Source: Abyssicoccus albus
Lineage (GTDB): Bacteria; Bacillota; Bacilli; Staphylococcales; Abyssicoccaceae
Direction of reading: 5' to 3'
Length of the DNA: 64,000 nucleotides
Assembly (NCBI RefSeq): GCF_003815035.1
Contig: NZ_RKRK01000002.1
Location: forward strand, 490,163 to 554,162
A program made the position numbers and the translations under genes. Within the stretch, counting starts at the first letter, position 1, and every line of letters begins with the position of its first letter. The notes beneath the pieces are model-generated. The model was not told the origin of the DNA. It did no database searches and saw nothing but the letters and a program-made list of their open reading frames with translations. Positions 50,803 through 59,160 of the stretch are shown in pieces.

Positions 50803-52530
50803 ATGCATAAACAAATATCTTGGAAAGTCGGTGGACAACAAGGTGAAGGAATTGAATCAACAGGTGAAATTTTTTCTACCGCGTTAAATCGTGAAGGATA
50901 TTATATATACACATATAGACATTTCTCAAGTCGAATCAAAGGGGGACATACGAACAATAAAATCCGTATGAGTATTGACCCGATTTATTCTATTAGTGAT
51001 GATCTAGATATATTGGTAGCATTTGACCAAGAAACAATTGATGTAAATTATGATGAGCTACATGAAAATGGTGTAATTTTAGCGGATGCAAAGTTCAATC
51101 CTGAGAAACCATCAAATTTTAAAGGGACAATGTATGTTCTTCCATTTACACACATTGCGAAAGAATTAGGTACGAGCTTAATGAAAAATATGGTTGCTGT
51201 TGGAGCAACAGCTTGTTTAATGCAATTACCAATGCCTGGTTTCGAAAATTTAGTCGTTGAAACATTCAAATCCAAAGGAGAAAAAGTCGTTGATTTGAAC
51301 AAACAAGCACTTATATTAGGATATGAAGCACTTGATGAAGTCATCGATCGTAATGATTTAATGTCTTTAGAGAAACCAAATAAAGATGAACGTTTATTTA
51401 TGATTGGTAATGACGCAATGAGTTTAGGTGCACTATCATCAGGTGCAAGATTTATGTCTGCTTATCCGATTACACCAGCATCTGAAATAATGGAGTTTAT
51501 GATTGATAAGTTGCCACAATTAAACGGAACAGTCATTCAAACAGAAGATGAAATTGCTGCAGCAACGATGGCTATTGGTGCTAATTATGCGGGTGTTAGA
51601 GCATTTACAGCATCTGCAGGTCCTGGTTTATCGTTAATGATGGAGTCTATTGGATTATCAGGAATGACTGAAACACCTTTAGTCATATTCAACACACAGC
51701 GTGGAGGTCCGTCGACTGGATTGCCAACGAAACAAGAACAATCAGATTTGAATCAGATGATTTATGGTACCCATGGTGATATTCCGAAAATTGTCATCTC
51801 ACCAATACACGCTGAAGATGCATTTTATCTAGCTGGAGAAGCATTTAATTTAGCTGAACAATATCAATGTCCGGTTATTGTATTAAGTGATCTACAATTA
51901 TCGCTTGGTAAACAAACAGTTCATAAATTAGATCAATCAAAAATTAAAATTAACAGAGGGCAACTGACGACAGAAGTTGATGAAGAGACGACACACTTTA
52001 AACGTTATAATGTTACGGATCATGGGATATCGAATCGCGTTATCCCTGGTGTGAAAGGTGGTATTCATCATGTAACGGGTGTAGAGCATAATGAATACGG
52101 AAAGCCAAGTGAAGCAAGTGATAATCGTAATGAACAGATGAATAAAAGGATGCGTAAATTAGATTCATTTGAATTGAGTGAACCGTTCCATGTTAATATT
52201 GATCATAATGAAGCTGAGATTTTAGTGATTGGTTTTATTTCGACGTACGGTGCAATTGATGAAGCAATCAGTAGAGTTGATGCAAAAGTGAATCATATTC
52301 AAATACGACAGCTATACCCATTACCTGTAGATCAATTGATGCGTTATGTCGCAAAGGCTCAAAAAGTCCTTATTGTTGAACATAACTATAGAGGACAATT
52401 GACTCAATTGGTAAAATCCGAAACAAATATTCATGACAAACTGGAGACATTAACGAAGTATGATGGAAAACCATTTAAACCAAAAGAAATCGAAGAGAAG
52501 ATTAATGAAATGTTAGGACGTGTTAAGTAA
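50803..52530 (+). CDS. korA: 2-oxoacid:acceptor oxidoreductase, alpha subunit (gamma-alpha fusion)
   Basis: A 575-residue subunit of a CoA- and TPP-dependent 2-oxoacid (probably 2-oxoglutarate) ferredoxin-type oxidoreductase. The gamma domain (about 1-190) begins WKVGGQQGEGIESTGEIF; the alpha pyrimidine-binding domain starts at about 195 with GNDAMSLGALSSGARFMSAYPITPASE (first part shown in pieces: GNDAMSLGAL, YPITPASE), and ends in a transketolase C-like domain. It overlaps korB by one nt. Such KorAB enzymes occur in staphylococci. The substrate is inferred from the family. Confidence 0.9.
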   Translation: MHKQISWKVGGQQGEGIESTGEIFSTALNREGYYIYTYRHFSSRIKGGHTNNKIRMSIDPIYSISDDLDILVAFDQETIDVNYDELHENGVILADAKFNPEKPSNFKGTMYVLPFTHIAKELGTSLMKNMVAVGATACLMQLPMPGFENLVVETFKSKGEKVVDLNKQALILGYEALDEVIDRNDLMSLEKPNKDERLFMIGNDAMSLGALSSGARFMSAYPITPASEIMEFMIDKLPQLNGTVIQTEDEIAAATMAIGANYAGVRAFTASAGPGLSLMMESIGLSGMTETPLVIFNTQRGGPSTGLPTKQEQSDLNQMIYGTHGDIPKIVISPIHAEDAFYLAGEAFNLAEQYQCPVIVLSDLQLSLGKQTVHKLDQSKIKINRGQLTTEVDEETTHFKRYNVTDHGISNRVIPGVKGGIHHVTGVEHNEYGKPSEASDNRNEQMNKRMRKLDSFELSEPFHVNIDHNEAEILVIGFISTYGAIDEAISRVDAKVNHIQIRQLYPLPVDQLMRYVAKAQKVLIVEHNYRGQLTQLVKSETNIHDKLETLTKYDGKPFKPKEIEEKINEMLGRVK

Positions 52531-53396
52531 TGGCAACATTTAAAGATTTCAGAAATGACGTAAAGCCGAATTGGTGCCCTGGATGTGGAGATTTTAGTGT
52601 ACAAGCCGCAATCCAAAAAGCGTGCGCCAATATTGGGTTAGAACCACATGAACTCGCAGTCATTACAGGAATAGGGTGTTCTGGAAGACTAAGTGGCTAT
52701 ATTAATTCATATGGATTCCATTCGATTCATGGACGAGCTCTTCCACTTGCTCAAGGTGTTAAAATGGCAAATAATGATTTGACCGTTGTCGCAAGCGGAG
52801 GAGATGGTGATGGATTCGCAATTGGTATGGGTCATACAATCCACGCATTGAAAAGAAATATTGATATTACGTATATCGTAATGGACAATCAAATTTACGG
52901 TTTAACTAAAGGGCAAACGTCACCAAGTAGTGCACACGGTTTTGTGACAAAGTCTACGCCTAAAGGTTCAATTGAGCCAAGTATCTCTCCATTACAACTT
53001 GCGATATCATCAGGTGCAACATTTGTTGCACAATCTGTATCTTCAGATATTAAAGAATTAACAAGTATTATCGAACAAGGGATGAATCATAAAGGATTTT
53101 CATTTATTAATGTATTTTCACCATGTGTAACATATAATAAAGTGAATACGTATGACTGGTTTAAAGAACATTTAACACATGTTAATGATATCGAATCATT
53201 TGATTATAAAGATAAATCTAAAGCAATGAATGCAATCATAGAACATGATGGACTGGTTAAAGGATTAATCTATCACAACAGTGAAGCAAAAAGTTATGCA
53301 GAACAAATTGATGGTTATTTGGATGAGTCGTTAGCAAAGAGAGATTTACAGTTAGATTCTGCTACATTTGATGATTTGATGAAAGAGTATATTTAA
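52530..53396 (+). CDS. korB: 2-oxoacid:acceptor oxidoreductase, beta subunit
   Basis: A 288-residue TPP-binding subunit. The NWCPGCGDFSVQAAIQ motif (near 13) opens the domain; GIGCSGRL (near 49) and the TPP-Mg site GGDGDGFAIGMGH (near 91) with MDNQIYGLTKGQ (near 117) are diagnostic. It has the CxxC cysteines for a cluster but no full ferredoxin domain, so an external ferredoxin must accept electrons. The start overlaps the korA stop (TAATG). Confidence 0.92.
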   Translation: MATFKDFRNDVKPNWCPGCGDFSVQAAIQKACANIGLEPHELAVITGIGCSGRLSGYINSYGFHSIHGRALPLAQGVKMANNDLTVVASGGDGDGFAIGMGHTIHALKRNIDITYIVMDNQIYGLTKGQTSPSSAHGFVTKSTPKGSIEPSISPLQLAISSGATFVAQSVSSDIKELTSIIEQGMNHKGFSFINVFSPCVTYNKVNTYDWFKEHLTHVNDIESFDYKDKSKAMNAIIEHDGLVKGLIYHNSEAKSYAEQIDGYLDESLAKRDLQLDSATFDDLMKEYI

Positions 53397-53484
53397 TGAT
53401 GTTGAATATTTATACCACAATAATTAATAACGATTATCATATCATTAATTACTAATGTGTTTTAAAGGAGGAAAGGTAAATACT

Positions 53485-53784
53485 ATGAATGTAATGATGA
53501 GTATACAAATCATTCCGAAACCTAATGATCATGAAGATGTCATTGAATATGTAGATGAGGCAATCCGCATCATTGATGAGAGTGGATTAAATTATCGTGT
53601 TGGGCCATTAGAGACGACAATTGAAGGAACAATGTCACAATGCTTATCATTAATCGATAAGATGCATTCTAAAATGCAAGATATGGGATCAAAAAGTACG
53701 ATGAGTCAAATTAAAATATATCAATCCGAGGCGCATCAAAGGATTACTGATTTAACCCATCAATATGATGAAAAAAATGGATAA
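53485..53784 (+). CDS. Thiamine-binding MTH1187/YkoF-type protein
   Basis: A 99-residue protein of the MTH1187 (DUF77) thiamine-binding family, with the alpha/beta pattern MSIQIIPKP, YRVGPLETTIEGTMSQCL (near 32-49) and a C-terminal helix. Such proteins bind thiamine or hydroxymethylpyrimidine as oligomers. The open frame starts at 53455, but ATG 53485 fits the family. It lies just upstream of the TPP riboswitch, so it is not under its control, yet next to thiamine transport and a TPP enzyme. Confidence 0.85.
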   Translation: MNVMMSIQIIPKPNDHEDVIEYVDEAIRIIDESGLNYRVGPLETTIEGTMSQCLSLIDKMHSKMQDMGSKSTMSQIKIYQSEAHQRITDLTHQYDEKNG

Positions 53785-53811
53785 AATGTCGAGTTAATTA
53801 ATGATTTACTA

Positions 53812-53839
53812 TTGATTTATTTATTGAGTTTAGTATTAT
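53812..53839 (+). promoter_or_regulatory. Promoter for the riboswitch-ykoEDC unit
   Basis: The -35 TTGATT (53812-53817) and -10 TATTAT (53834-53839) with a 16-nt spacer place the start about 13 nt before the riboswitch. Confidence 0.55.
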
Positions 53840-53858
53840 TAATATAACAATTAAATAA

Positions 53859-53952
53859 GCACTAGGGGTGTATTATATTTATATAATACTGAGACGGTTG
53901 AATTCGGACCCTTTGAACCTGATCAAGAATAGACGCTTGCGTAGGGAAGTGA
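53859..53952 (+). promoter_or_regulatory. TPP riboswitch (THI element)
   Basis: The conserved blocks are present in order: ACTAGGGGTG (53861), a variable 8-bp P3 stem (TATTATAT/ATATAATA), CTGAGA (53889-53894), ACCCTTTGAACCTGATC (53918-53934), the CAAG/CTTG P5 stem, and GCGTAGGGAAGTG ending at 53951. A terminator 40 nt further makes it a transcriptional OFF switch. Confidence 0.95.
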
Positions 53953-53990
53953 CAATTATGTTAACGTATCGATATGATCATCAATATGTC

Positions 53991-54020
53991 CACTTCCTAT
54001 GTCTATAGGGAGTGTTTTTT
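53991..54020 (+). terminator. Riboswitch-controlled terminator
   Basis: CACTTCCTAT (53991-54000), loop GTCT, ATAGGGAGTG (54005-54014), then six T. The left arm can alternatively pair with GGAAGTG (53945-53951) at the 3' end of the aptamer, which is the expected anti-terminator in the absence of TPP. Confidence 0.9.
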
Positions 54021-54062
54021 ATTTGTTTAAAATATTATTTTATTTTTAAGGAGGATGTACAA

Positions 54063-54647
54063 ATGAGTACAGAGTCGAAAGGTTTAAAGTTATCAGATAT
54101 TTTAATTACAGTATTTATTGCGGTCATCTTCGCAATTATTTACAAAGTATGGTGGGGGTTTTATGGCATTGCTGAAGCAACGGGATTGAGAATTGAGCAA
54201 TTAACATATGGTATGTGGTTTATTGCGGCAATTATTGCTTATTTACTTATCAAAAAACCTGGTGTTGCCTTACTCGCTGAATTTGCAGCAGGTGCAGGTG
54301 AAACAATCGTGATGGGTCAATTTCATATTCCTACTTTGATTTATGCATTCTTACAAGGATTAGCGTGTGAGCTTGTATTTATGTTATATCGCTATAATAG
54401 ACATACTTTGTTCGTCAGTATGTTAGCCGGGGTAGCGGCTGCCATTGCATCATTTCCAATTGATTGGTACTACGGATATTTAAGTGAAGTTCAATTATGG
54501 AATGTAATTTTAATGTTAGTATTCAGAATCATTAGTGGTGCGATTTTAGCAGGTGGTCTAGCATATGTGATTGTAAAAGCTTTAGAGAAAACGGGCGTGA
54601 CGAAATTATTAAGACCGAGTCAAAAAGAGGATTACGACGCATTATAA
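54063..54647 (+). CDS. ykoE: ECF transporter substrate-binding S component YkoE (thiamine precursor)
   Basis: A 194-residue membrane protein with five to six hydrophobic helices. Starts MSTESKGLKLSDILITVF and contains GVALLAEFAAGAGE and the FHIPTLIYAFLQGLACEL stretch, typical of YkoE. It binds hydroxymethylpyrimidine or thiamine for the YkoEDC ECF transporter. ATG 54063 follows AAGGAGG; the frame from 54012 overlaps the terminator and is not coding. Expression is controlled by the TPP riboswitch just upstream, which supports the thiamine role. Confidence 0.92.
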   Translation: MSTESKGLKLSDILITVFIAVIFAIIYKVWWGFYGIAEATGLRIEQLTYGMWFIAAIIAYLLIKKPGVALLAEFAAGAGETIVMGQFHIPTLIYAFLQGLACELVFMLYRYNRHTLFVSMLAGVAAAIASFPIDWYYGYLSEVQLWNVILMLVFRIISGAILAGGLAYVIVKALEKTGVTKLLRPSQKEDYDAL

Positions 54648-54660
54648 TTAGGTGGTAAAT

Positions 54661-56070
54661 ATGGTCATATCTATAAAAAATTTAAGACTAAAGTTTTCAG
54701 GTGTAGAGAAAAAATTATTTGATGGATTAAATATTGATGTACATCAAGGAGAAAAAGTGTTAATGCTTGGACCGAGTGGATCCGGTAAGACGACATTATT
54801 ACAAGTGATGAGTGGTATTATTCCTAGAAGTATTGATATCGCGCATAAAGCAGATGAATTAGTTATTGATGATTATGCATCGGTTGTATTTCAAAATCCA
54901 GATAGTCAATTTTGTATGCCAACGGTTGGAGAGGAACTCGCATTTATATTAGAAAATCGCTGTATACCTACAGAACAAATGGTATCAAAAATAGAAGATG
55001 TACTTCAAACGGTTCGTCTTGATGTGTCGTTAGATAAGTCAGTCGAAAATTTATCAGGAGGGATGAAGCAACGTCTTGCGATTGCTTCATCTTTATTACA
55101 GCAAGCTAATACTTGGTTTTTAGATGAGCCAACGTCGATGTTAGATCCAAATGCAACGAATCATTTGTGGGATGTAATTCAAGATATATGGCAAGATAAG
55201 ACGGTTATTATCGTCGAACATAAAGTCGAACAAGTCTGGAATTATGTCGATCGTGTCATATTAATGAATTATGATGGAGAAGTGATTGCATCGAATACAC
55301 CGAATCAAATTCTACTTCAATTTGAGGAGCAGCTTGAATCATTTGGTGTATGGTATCCAGGTGCGTGGAATAATCGTCCTGAAAAAATACAAAAAGCTCA
55401 TAACCCTACTGACACGAAAGGAATACTATATGGTCACGATCTTATCGCTAAACGAGGAGATAAAACGTTATGGCAGTGTGATCGATTCGAATTTCACTCA
55501 GGTCAGTGGATTACATTAGAAGGAGATAATGGTACTGGAAAGTCAACTTTTTTTGAGATGTTAATGCAATTAATTCCATACGATGGAGATATTTATTACG
55601 ATGACGAACAATTGCAATCGATTAAAATGGCAGCTCAGTCAATTTATTATGTTTATCAAAATCCAGAACTTCAATTTGTAATGAATACTGTATTTGAAGA
55701 GTTATACATTAATACATACAATGGTCAAAAAGAACAAGCAACAAAGCAGACAGAAGATATGCTAAAGTTATTAAAGTTAGATCATGTGAAGACATTACAT
55801 CCTTATGAATTATCTGTCGGACAGAAAAGACGACTCAGTGTAGCAACAGCAATACTAAGTCGTGCTGACGTATTATTGCTTGATGAACCAACCTTTGGAT
55901 TAGACTCACATAATACATTTGAACTGATTAAATTAATTCAACAATTAAAAAATGAAGGAAAATTAATTATTACCATTACACATGATGAACAAATTTTAGA
56001 AATGTATAGTGATGTTCGATGGATCATTAAAGATGGTCAATTAGCTCAAAGAGGTGATCACAATGATTGA
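54661..56070 (+). CDS. ykoD: ECF transporter ATPase with two ABC domains, YkoD
   Basis: A 469-residue fusion of two ABC ATPases powering the ECF transporter. First domain: GPSGSGKTT (near 40), LSGGMKQRLAIA (near 133), FLDEPTSMLD. Second domain: GDNGTGKST (near 290), LSVGQKRRLSVA (signature altered, near 380) and LLLDEPTFGLD. ATG 54661 follows AGGTGG, 13 nt after ykoE. It overlaps ykoC by 8 nt. Confidence 0.94.
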   Translation: MVISIKNLRLKFSGVEKKLFDGLNIDVHQGEKVLMLGPSGSGKTTLLQVMSGIIPRSIDIAHKADELVIDDYASVVFQNPDSQFCMPTVGEELAFILENRCIPTEQMVSKIEDVLQTVRLDVSLDKSVENLSGGMKQRLAIASSLLQQANTWFLDEPTSMLDPNATNHLWDVIQDIWQDKTVIIVEHKVEQVWNYVDRVILMNYDGEVIASNTPNQILLQFEEQLESFGVWYPGAWNNRPEKIQKAHNPTDTKGILYGHDLIAKRGDKTLWQCDRFEFHSGQWITLEGDNGTGKSTFFEMLMQLIPYDGDIYYDDEQLQSIKMAAQSIYYVYQNPELQFVMNTVFEELYINTYNGQKEQATKQTEDMLKLLKLDHVKTLHPYELSVGQKRRLSVATAILSRADVLLLDEPTFGLDSHNTFELIKLIQQLKNEGKLIITITHDEQILEMYSDVRWIIKDGQLAQRGDHND

Positions 56071-56854
56071 GTCGTGGATTAATCGCTATAGTTTTTTGCA
56101 AGATGTAAATCCTGTGACGAAAATTATTAGTGCAATCATTATATTTTTTGTCCTATTGTTTATTCATAATTTTGATATGATGGTATATTTGACGTTGTTA
56201 ATGTTCGTTTATTTAATCATCTTTAGTGGCATTAAATTAAAGCCACTCTTCATTGTCTTAACTATCGTTACAGTGTTATCGATGACATCAAGCTTATTTA
56301 TGCTATTTTATGGAGAAGGTGAACGTACTTTATTCAAATTTTATTTCATTCACATCACATGGGAAAGCTTAACTAGGAGTAGTCATCTTTTCATGAGATC
56401 ATTTGTTGTCACACTATATGGTATGGCGATTGCATTTACGACACGAATTGTGATGATATTTTACAGTCTAATGATTAACTTAAAGTTGAAACCGAAATAT
56501 GCCTATGGCTTTATGGCTGCAATACGAATGGTTCCAATATTTATTGATGAAGCAATCAGATTACGTAAAGCACTCAAAATGAGATATCAAGTGATTGATA
56601 AAAAATTTTATAACGGACTTAATAGAGTGAATCATTACTTAATCCCATTGCTAAGTCAATCGATTCGAAAAGCACACCGATTAGCTGTAGCAATGGAAAC
56701 AAAGGGTTTCACAAATGGTAAAAGAACATATTATTATCATCCTAAATTTTCTAAATTTGATGTATTGTACATCATTTTAACCATTGTAATATTTATTATT
56801 GCAATGGTCCTTGGAGATCATTTTCCGATATTTAATATTAATGACGTGAGATAA
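56063..56854 (+). CDS. ykoC: ECF transporter T component YkoC
   Basis: A 263-residue EcfT-type membrane protein with about five membrane helices. The coupling-helix region carries RMVPIFIDEAIRLRKALKMR (near 158-177) and AVAMETKGF (near 211), the A-R-G-like signatures that contact the ATPase. It starts at ATG 56063 inside the ykoD end with AGAGGTG at correct distance. It completes a TPP-regulated YkoEDC transporter. Confidence 0.93.
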   Translation: MIESWINRYSFLQDVNPVTKIISAIIIFFVLLFIHNFDMMVYLTLLMFVYLIIFSGIKLKPLFIVLTIVTVLSMTSSLFMLFYGEGERTLFKFYFIHITWESLTRSSHLFMRSFVVTLYGMAIAFTTRIVMIFYSLMINLKLKPKYAYGFMAAIRMVPIFIDEAIRLRKALKMRYQVIDKKFYNGLNRVNHYLIPLLSQSIRKAHRLAVAMETKGFTNGKRTYYYHPKFSKFDVLYIILTIVIFIIAMVLGDHFPIFNINDVR

Positions 56855-56866
56855 AATAAAATAACT

Positions 56867-56895
56867 TTGATAATCCTCTCAAAAACCTTTATAAT
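56867..56895 (+). promoter_or_regulatory. Promoter for miaB, inside a hairpin
   Basis: The -35 TTGATA (56867-56872) and -10 TATAAT (56890-56895) have a 17-nt spacer. The spacer holds the left arm of the miaB hairpin, so RNA started here (about 56902) carries only the right arm. Confidence 0.75.
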
Positions 56896-56926
56896 AAGTT
56901 AATATATAGGTTTAGAGAGGATTTTT
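56872..56926 (+). terminator. Hairpin and T-run that also holds the miaB ribosome site
   Basis: AATCCTCTC (56872-56880) pairs with GAGAGGATT (56914-56922) and AAACCT (near 56883-56888) with AGGTTT (56908-56913), a small bulge between and a 19-nt loop, then a T-run. The right arm contains AGAGAGGA, the miaB Shine-Dalgarno. It would end or silence read-through from ykoEDC. Confidence 0.65.
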
Positions 56927-56930
56927 TAAA

Positions 56931-58466
56931 GTGAATGAAGAACAAAGAAAGCAGCAGCAACAAACTAAAACTAAGCCAAACTTAGAAAAAGATTATAGTA
57001 AATATTTCGAACACGTATTCGAGCCACCTAATTTAAAAGATGCTAGAAAACGTGGTAAAGAAGATGTTCAATATCATAAAGATTTTAAAATTGATGAACG
57101 ATTCCAAGGAATGGGTAAAGGACGTAAATTTTACATTAGAACGTACGGTTGTCAAATGAACGCGCATGACACAGAAGTGATGGCAGGGATTTTCCAAAGT
57201 TTAGGATATGAAGCAACGACTTCAGTTGATGATGCAGACGTCATTTTATTAAATACGTGTGCAATTCGTGAAAATGCTGAGAATAAAGTCTTTGGTGAAA
57301 TAGGAAATTTGAAACATATCAAACAAGCACGCCCTGACTGTTTGATCGGCGTATGTGGTTGTATGTCTCAAGAAGAAGCGGTAGTGAATAAAATATTAAA
57401 GTCATATCACAATGTAGATATGATTTTTGGGACTCATAATATACATCGTTTGCCTGAGATATTAGAAGAAGCTTATATGTCGAAAGCGATGGTTGTTGAA
57501 GTTTGGTCTAAAGAAGGTGATGTGATAGAGAACCTTCCAAAAGTCCGCGATGGTAAAATTAAAGCGTGGGTAAATATTATGTATGGTTGCGATAAATTCT
57601 GTACGTATTGTATCGTGCCGTTTACTCGAGGGAAAGAACGATCAAGAATGCCTAAAGATATCATTGATGAAGTTAGAGATCTTGCAAGGCAAGGGTATCA
57701 AGAAATTTGTTTATTAGGTCAAAACGTCAATTCATACGGTAAAGATTTAGGGTTGGATTATGATTTAGGTGACTTAATGAGAGATGTTTCAAAGATTGAT
57801 ATTCCTAGAGTTAGATTTACGACAAGTCATCCTTGGGACTTTACGGATAATTTAATTGAAGTCCTCGCAACTGGAGGAAATTTAGTCGAGCATATCCACT
57901 TGCCTGTGCAATCAGGTAACAATGAAGTGTTAAAAATCATGGGACGTAAATATACTAGAGAAAGTTATTTAGAACTCGTTCGAAAAATTAAACAACAAAT
58001 TCCTGATGTTGCATTAACCACTGATATTATTGTCGGCTACCCAAATGAAACAGAAGAACAGTTCCAAGAAACCTTATCATTGTACGAAGAAGTTGGATTT
58101 GAACATGCGTATACTTACATTTATTCGCCACGCCCAGGAACACCAGCTGCAAAGATGGATGATAATGTATCGAAAGAAGTTAAGTCGGATCGATTGCAAC
58201 GATTAAACAAACTCGTCACAGAATATAGTGAGAGAGCATTAAGTCAATACGTCGGTGAGACGGTTGAAGTTTTATGCGAAGGAACAAGTAAGAAACGTGA
58301 TGATGTACTTAGTGGTTACACTAGAAAGAATAAATTGGTTAATTTCATCGGTAGTGAAGAATTAATAGGTCAACGTGTGATGGTAGAAATTACAGAAGCG
58401 ATGAATTATTCTTTAAATGGTAAGTTTGTATCGATAGTAGAACAGCGTGAAGGAGTAGAAGTTTAA
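56931..58466 (+). CDS. miaB: tRNA-2-methylthio-N6-dimethylallyladenosine synthase MiaB
   Basis: A 511-residue radical SAM methylthiotransferase acting on A37 of tRNAs that read UNN codons. An N-terminal UPF0004 domain has [12 protein letters not shown] and other cluster cysteines; the radical SAM triad is C220, C224, C227 in GCDKFCTYC; a TRAM domain ends the protein (about 440-505). The start is GTG 56931, in line with the family N-terminus MNEEQRK. The stop overlaps ricA. Confidence 0.96.
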   Translation: MNEEQRKQQQQTKTKPNLEKDYSKYFEHVFEPPNLKDARKRGKEDVQYHKDFKIDERFQGMGKGRKFYIRTYGCQMNAHDTEVMAGIFQSLGYEATTSVDDADVILLNTCAIRENAENKVFGEIGNLKHIKQARPDCLIGVCGCMSQEEAVVNKILKSYHNVDMIFGTHNIHRLPEILEEAYMSKAMVVEVWSKEGDVIENLPKVRDGKIKAWVNIMYGCDKFCTYCIVPFTRGKERSRMPKDIIDEVRDLARQGYQEICLLGQNVNSYGKDLGLDYDLGDLMRDVSKIDIPRVRFTTSHPWDFTDNLIEVLATGGNLVEHIHLPVQSGNNEVLKIMGRKYTRESYLELVRKIKQQIPDVALTTDIIVGYPNETEEQFQETLSLYEEVGFEHAYTYIYSPRPGTPAAKMDDNVSKEVKSDRLQRLNKLVTEYSERALSQYVGETVEVLCEGTSKKRDDVLSGYTRKNKLVNFIGSEELIGQRVMVEITEAMNYSLNGKFVSIVEQREGVEV

Positions 58467-58885
58467 TGTATACAAGAGATGATATAAGAGAACAAGCAAT
58501 TAAATTAGGACAAATGATTTCAGAAACTGAAGAGGTCGAGCAATTTAAGAAATGTGAAGCGAAAATTCATGAAAATCAAAATGTACGTGAAAAAATGGCA
58601 GGACTAAAAAGTTTACAAAAGCAAGCTGTAAACTTTCAGGCATATGGTAAAGAAAAAGCGTTGAAGTTGACTGAAGAAAAATTAGCAAATATTGAAAAAG
58701 AACTTGATGAAATTCCAATTGTTGATGAGTTTAAAGCATCACAAACAGAAGTGAGTGAAATAATGCAAATGGTGTCTCATGCAATCAGTCAAACAGTAAC
58801 AGATGAAATTATTAAATCAACAGGTGGAGATGTTCAATACGGTATTACTGGCGCTGCAGTAGAACATTCATCAAATCATAAATAA
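58466..58885 (+). CDS. ricA: RicA (YmcA), RNase Y specificity factor
   Basis: A 139-residue helical protein of the YmcA/YlbF superfamily: [18 protein letters not shown] opening, long coiled helices in the centre, and the GGDVQYGITG stretch near 115. The Bacillus RicA-RicF-RicT complex guides RNase Y cleavage and carries Fe-S clusters. It starts at ATG 58466, overlapping the miaB stop (TAATG), and a terminator follows. ricF and ricT are not in the window. Confidence 0.9.
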   Translation: MYTRDDIREQAIKLGQMISETEEVEQFKKCEAKIHENQNVREKMAGLKSLQKQAVNFQAYGKEKALKLTEEKLANIEKELDEIPIVDEFKASQTEVSEIMQMVSHAISQTVTDEIIKSTGGDVQYGITGAAVEHSSNHK

Positions 58886-58937
58886 TGTTATGATTTATGA
58901 ATTATCATCATTGAAGTAAATAAATTTTAATATCGAT

Positions 58938-58968
58938 AAAGGATGAGTATATACTCATCCTTTTATTT
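58938..58968 (+). terminator. Terminator after ricA
   Basis: An 11-bp perfect stem AAAGGATGAGT (58938-58948) with its complement (58953-58963), loop ATAT, T-rich tail. Confidence 0.85.
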
Positions 58969-59160
58969 ATTCTTGATATAATTCTAATTATATTTCTTGT
59001 CTATCTAATGGTTCATAACTTTTTGTTATGTTACATTGATTTATTTATTAATTGAAGTGATATATTTTGTTGTACATAAAGGATAGATTTTGAAAGAGAA
59101 ATAATATAAGAAATTATGATAAAATACTATAATAAAGAAGAGTTAAAGGGATTGAATACA

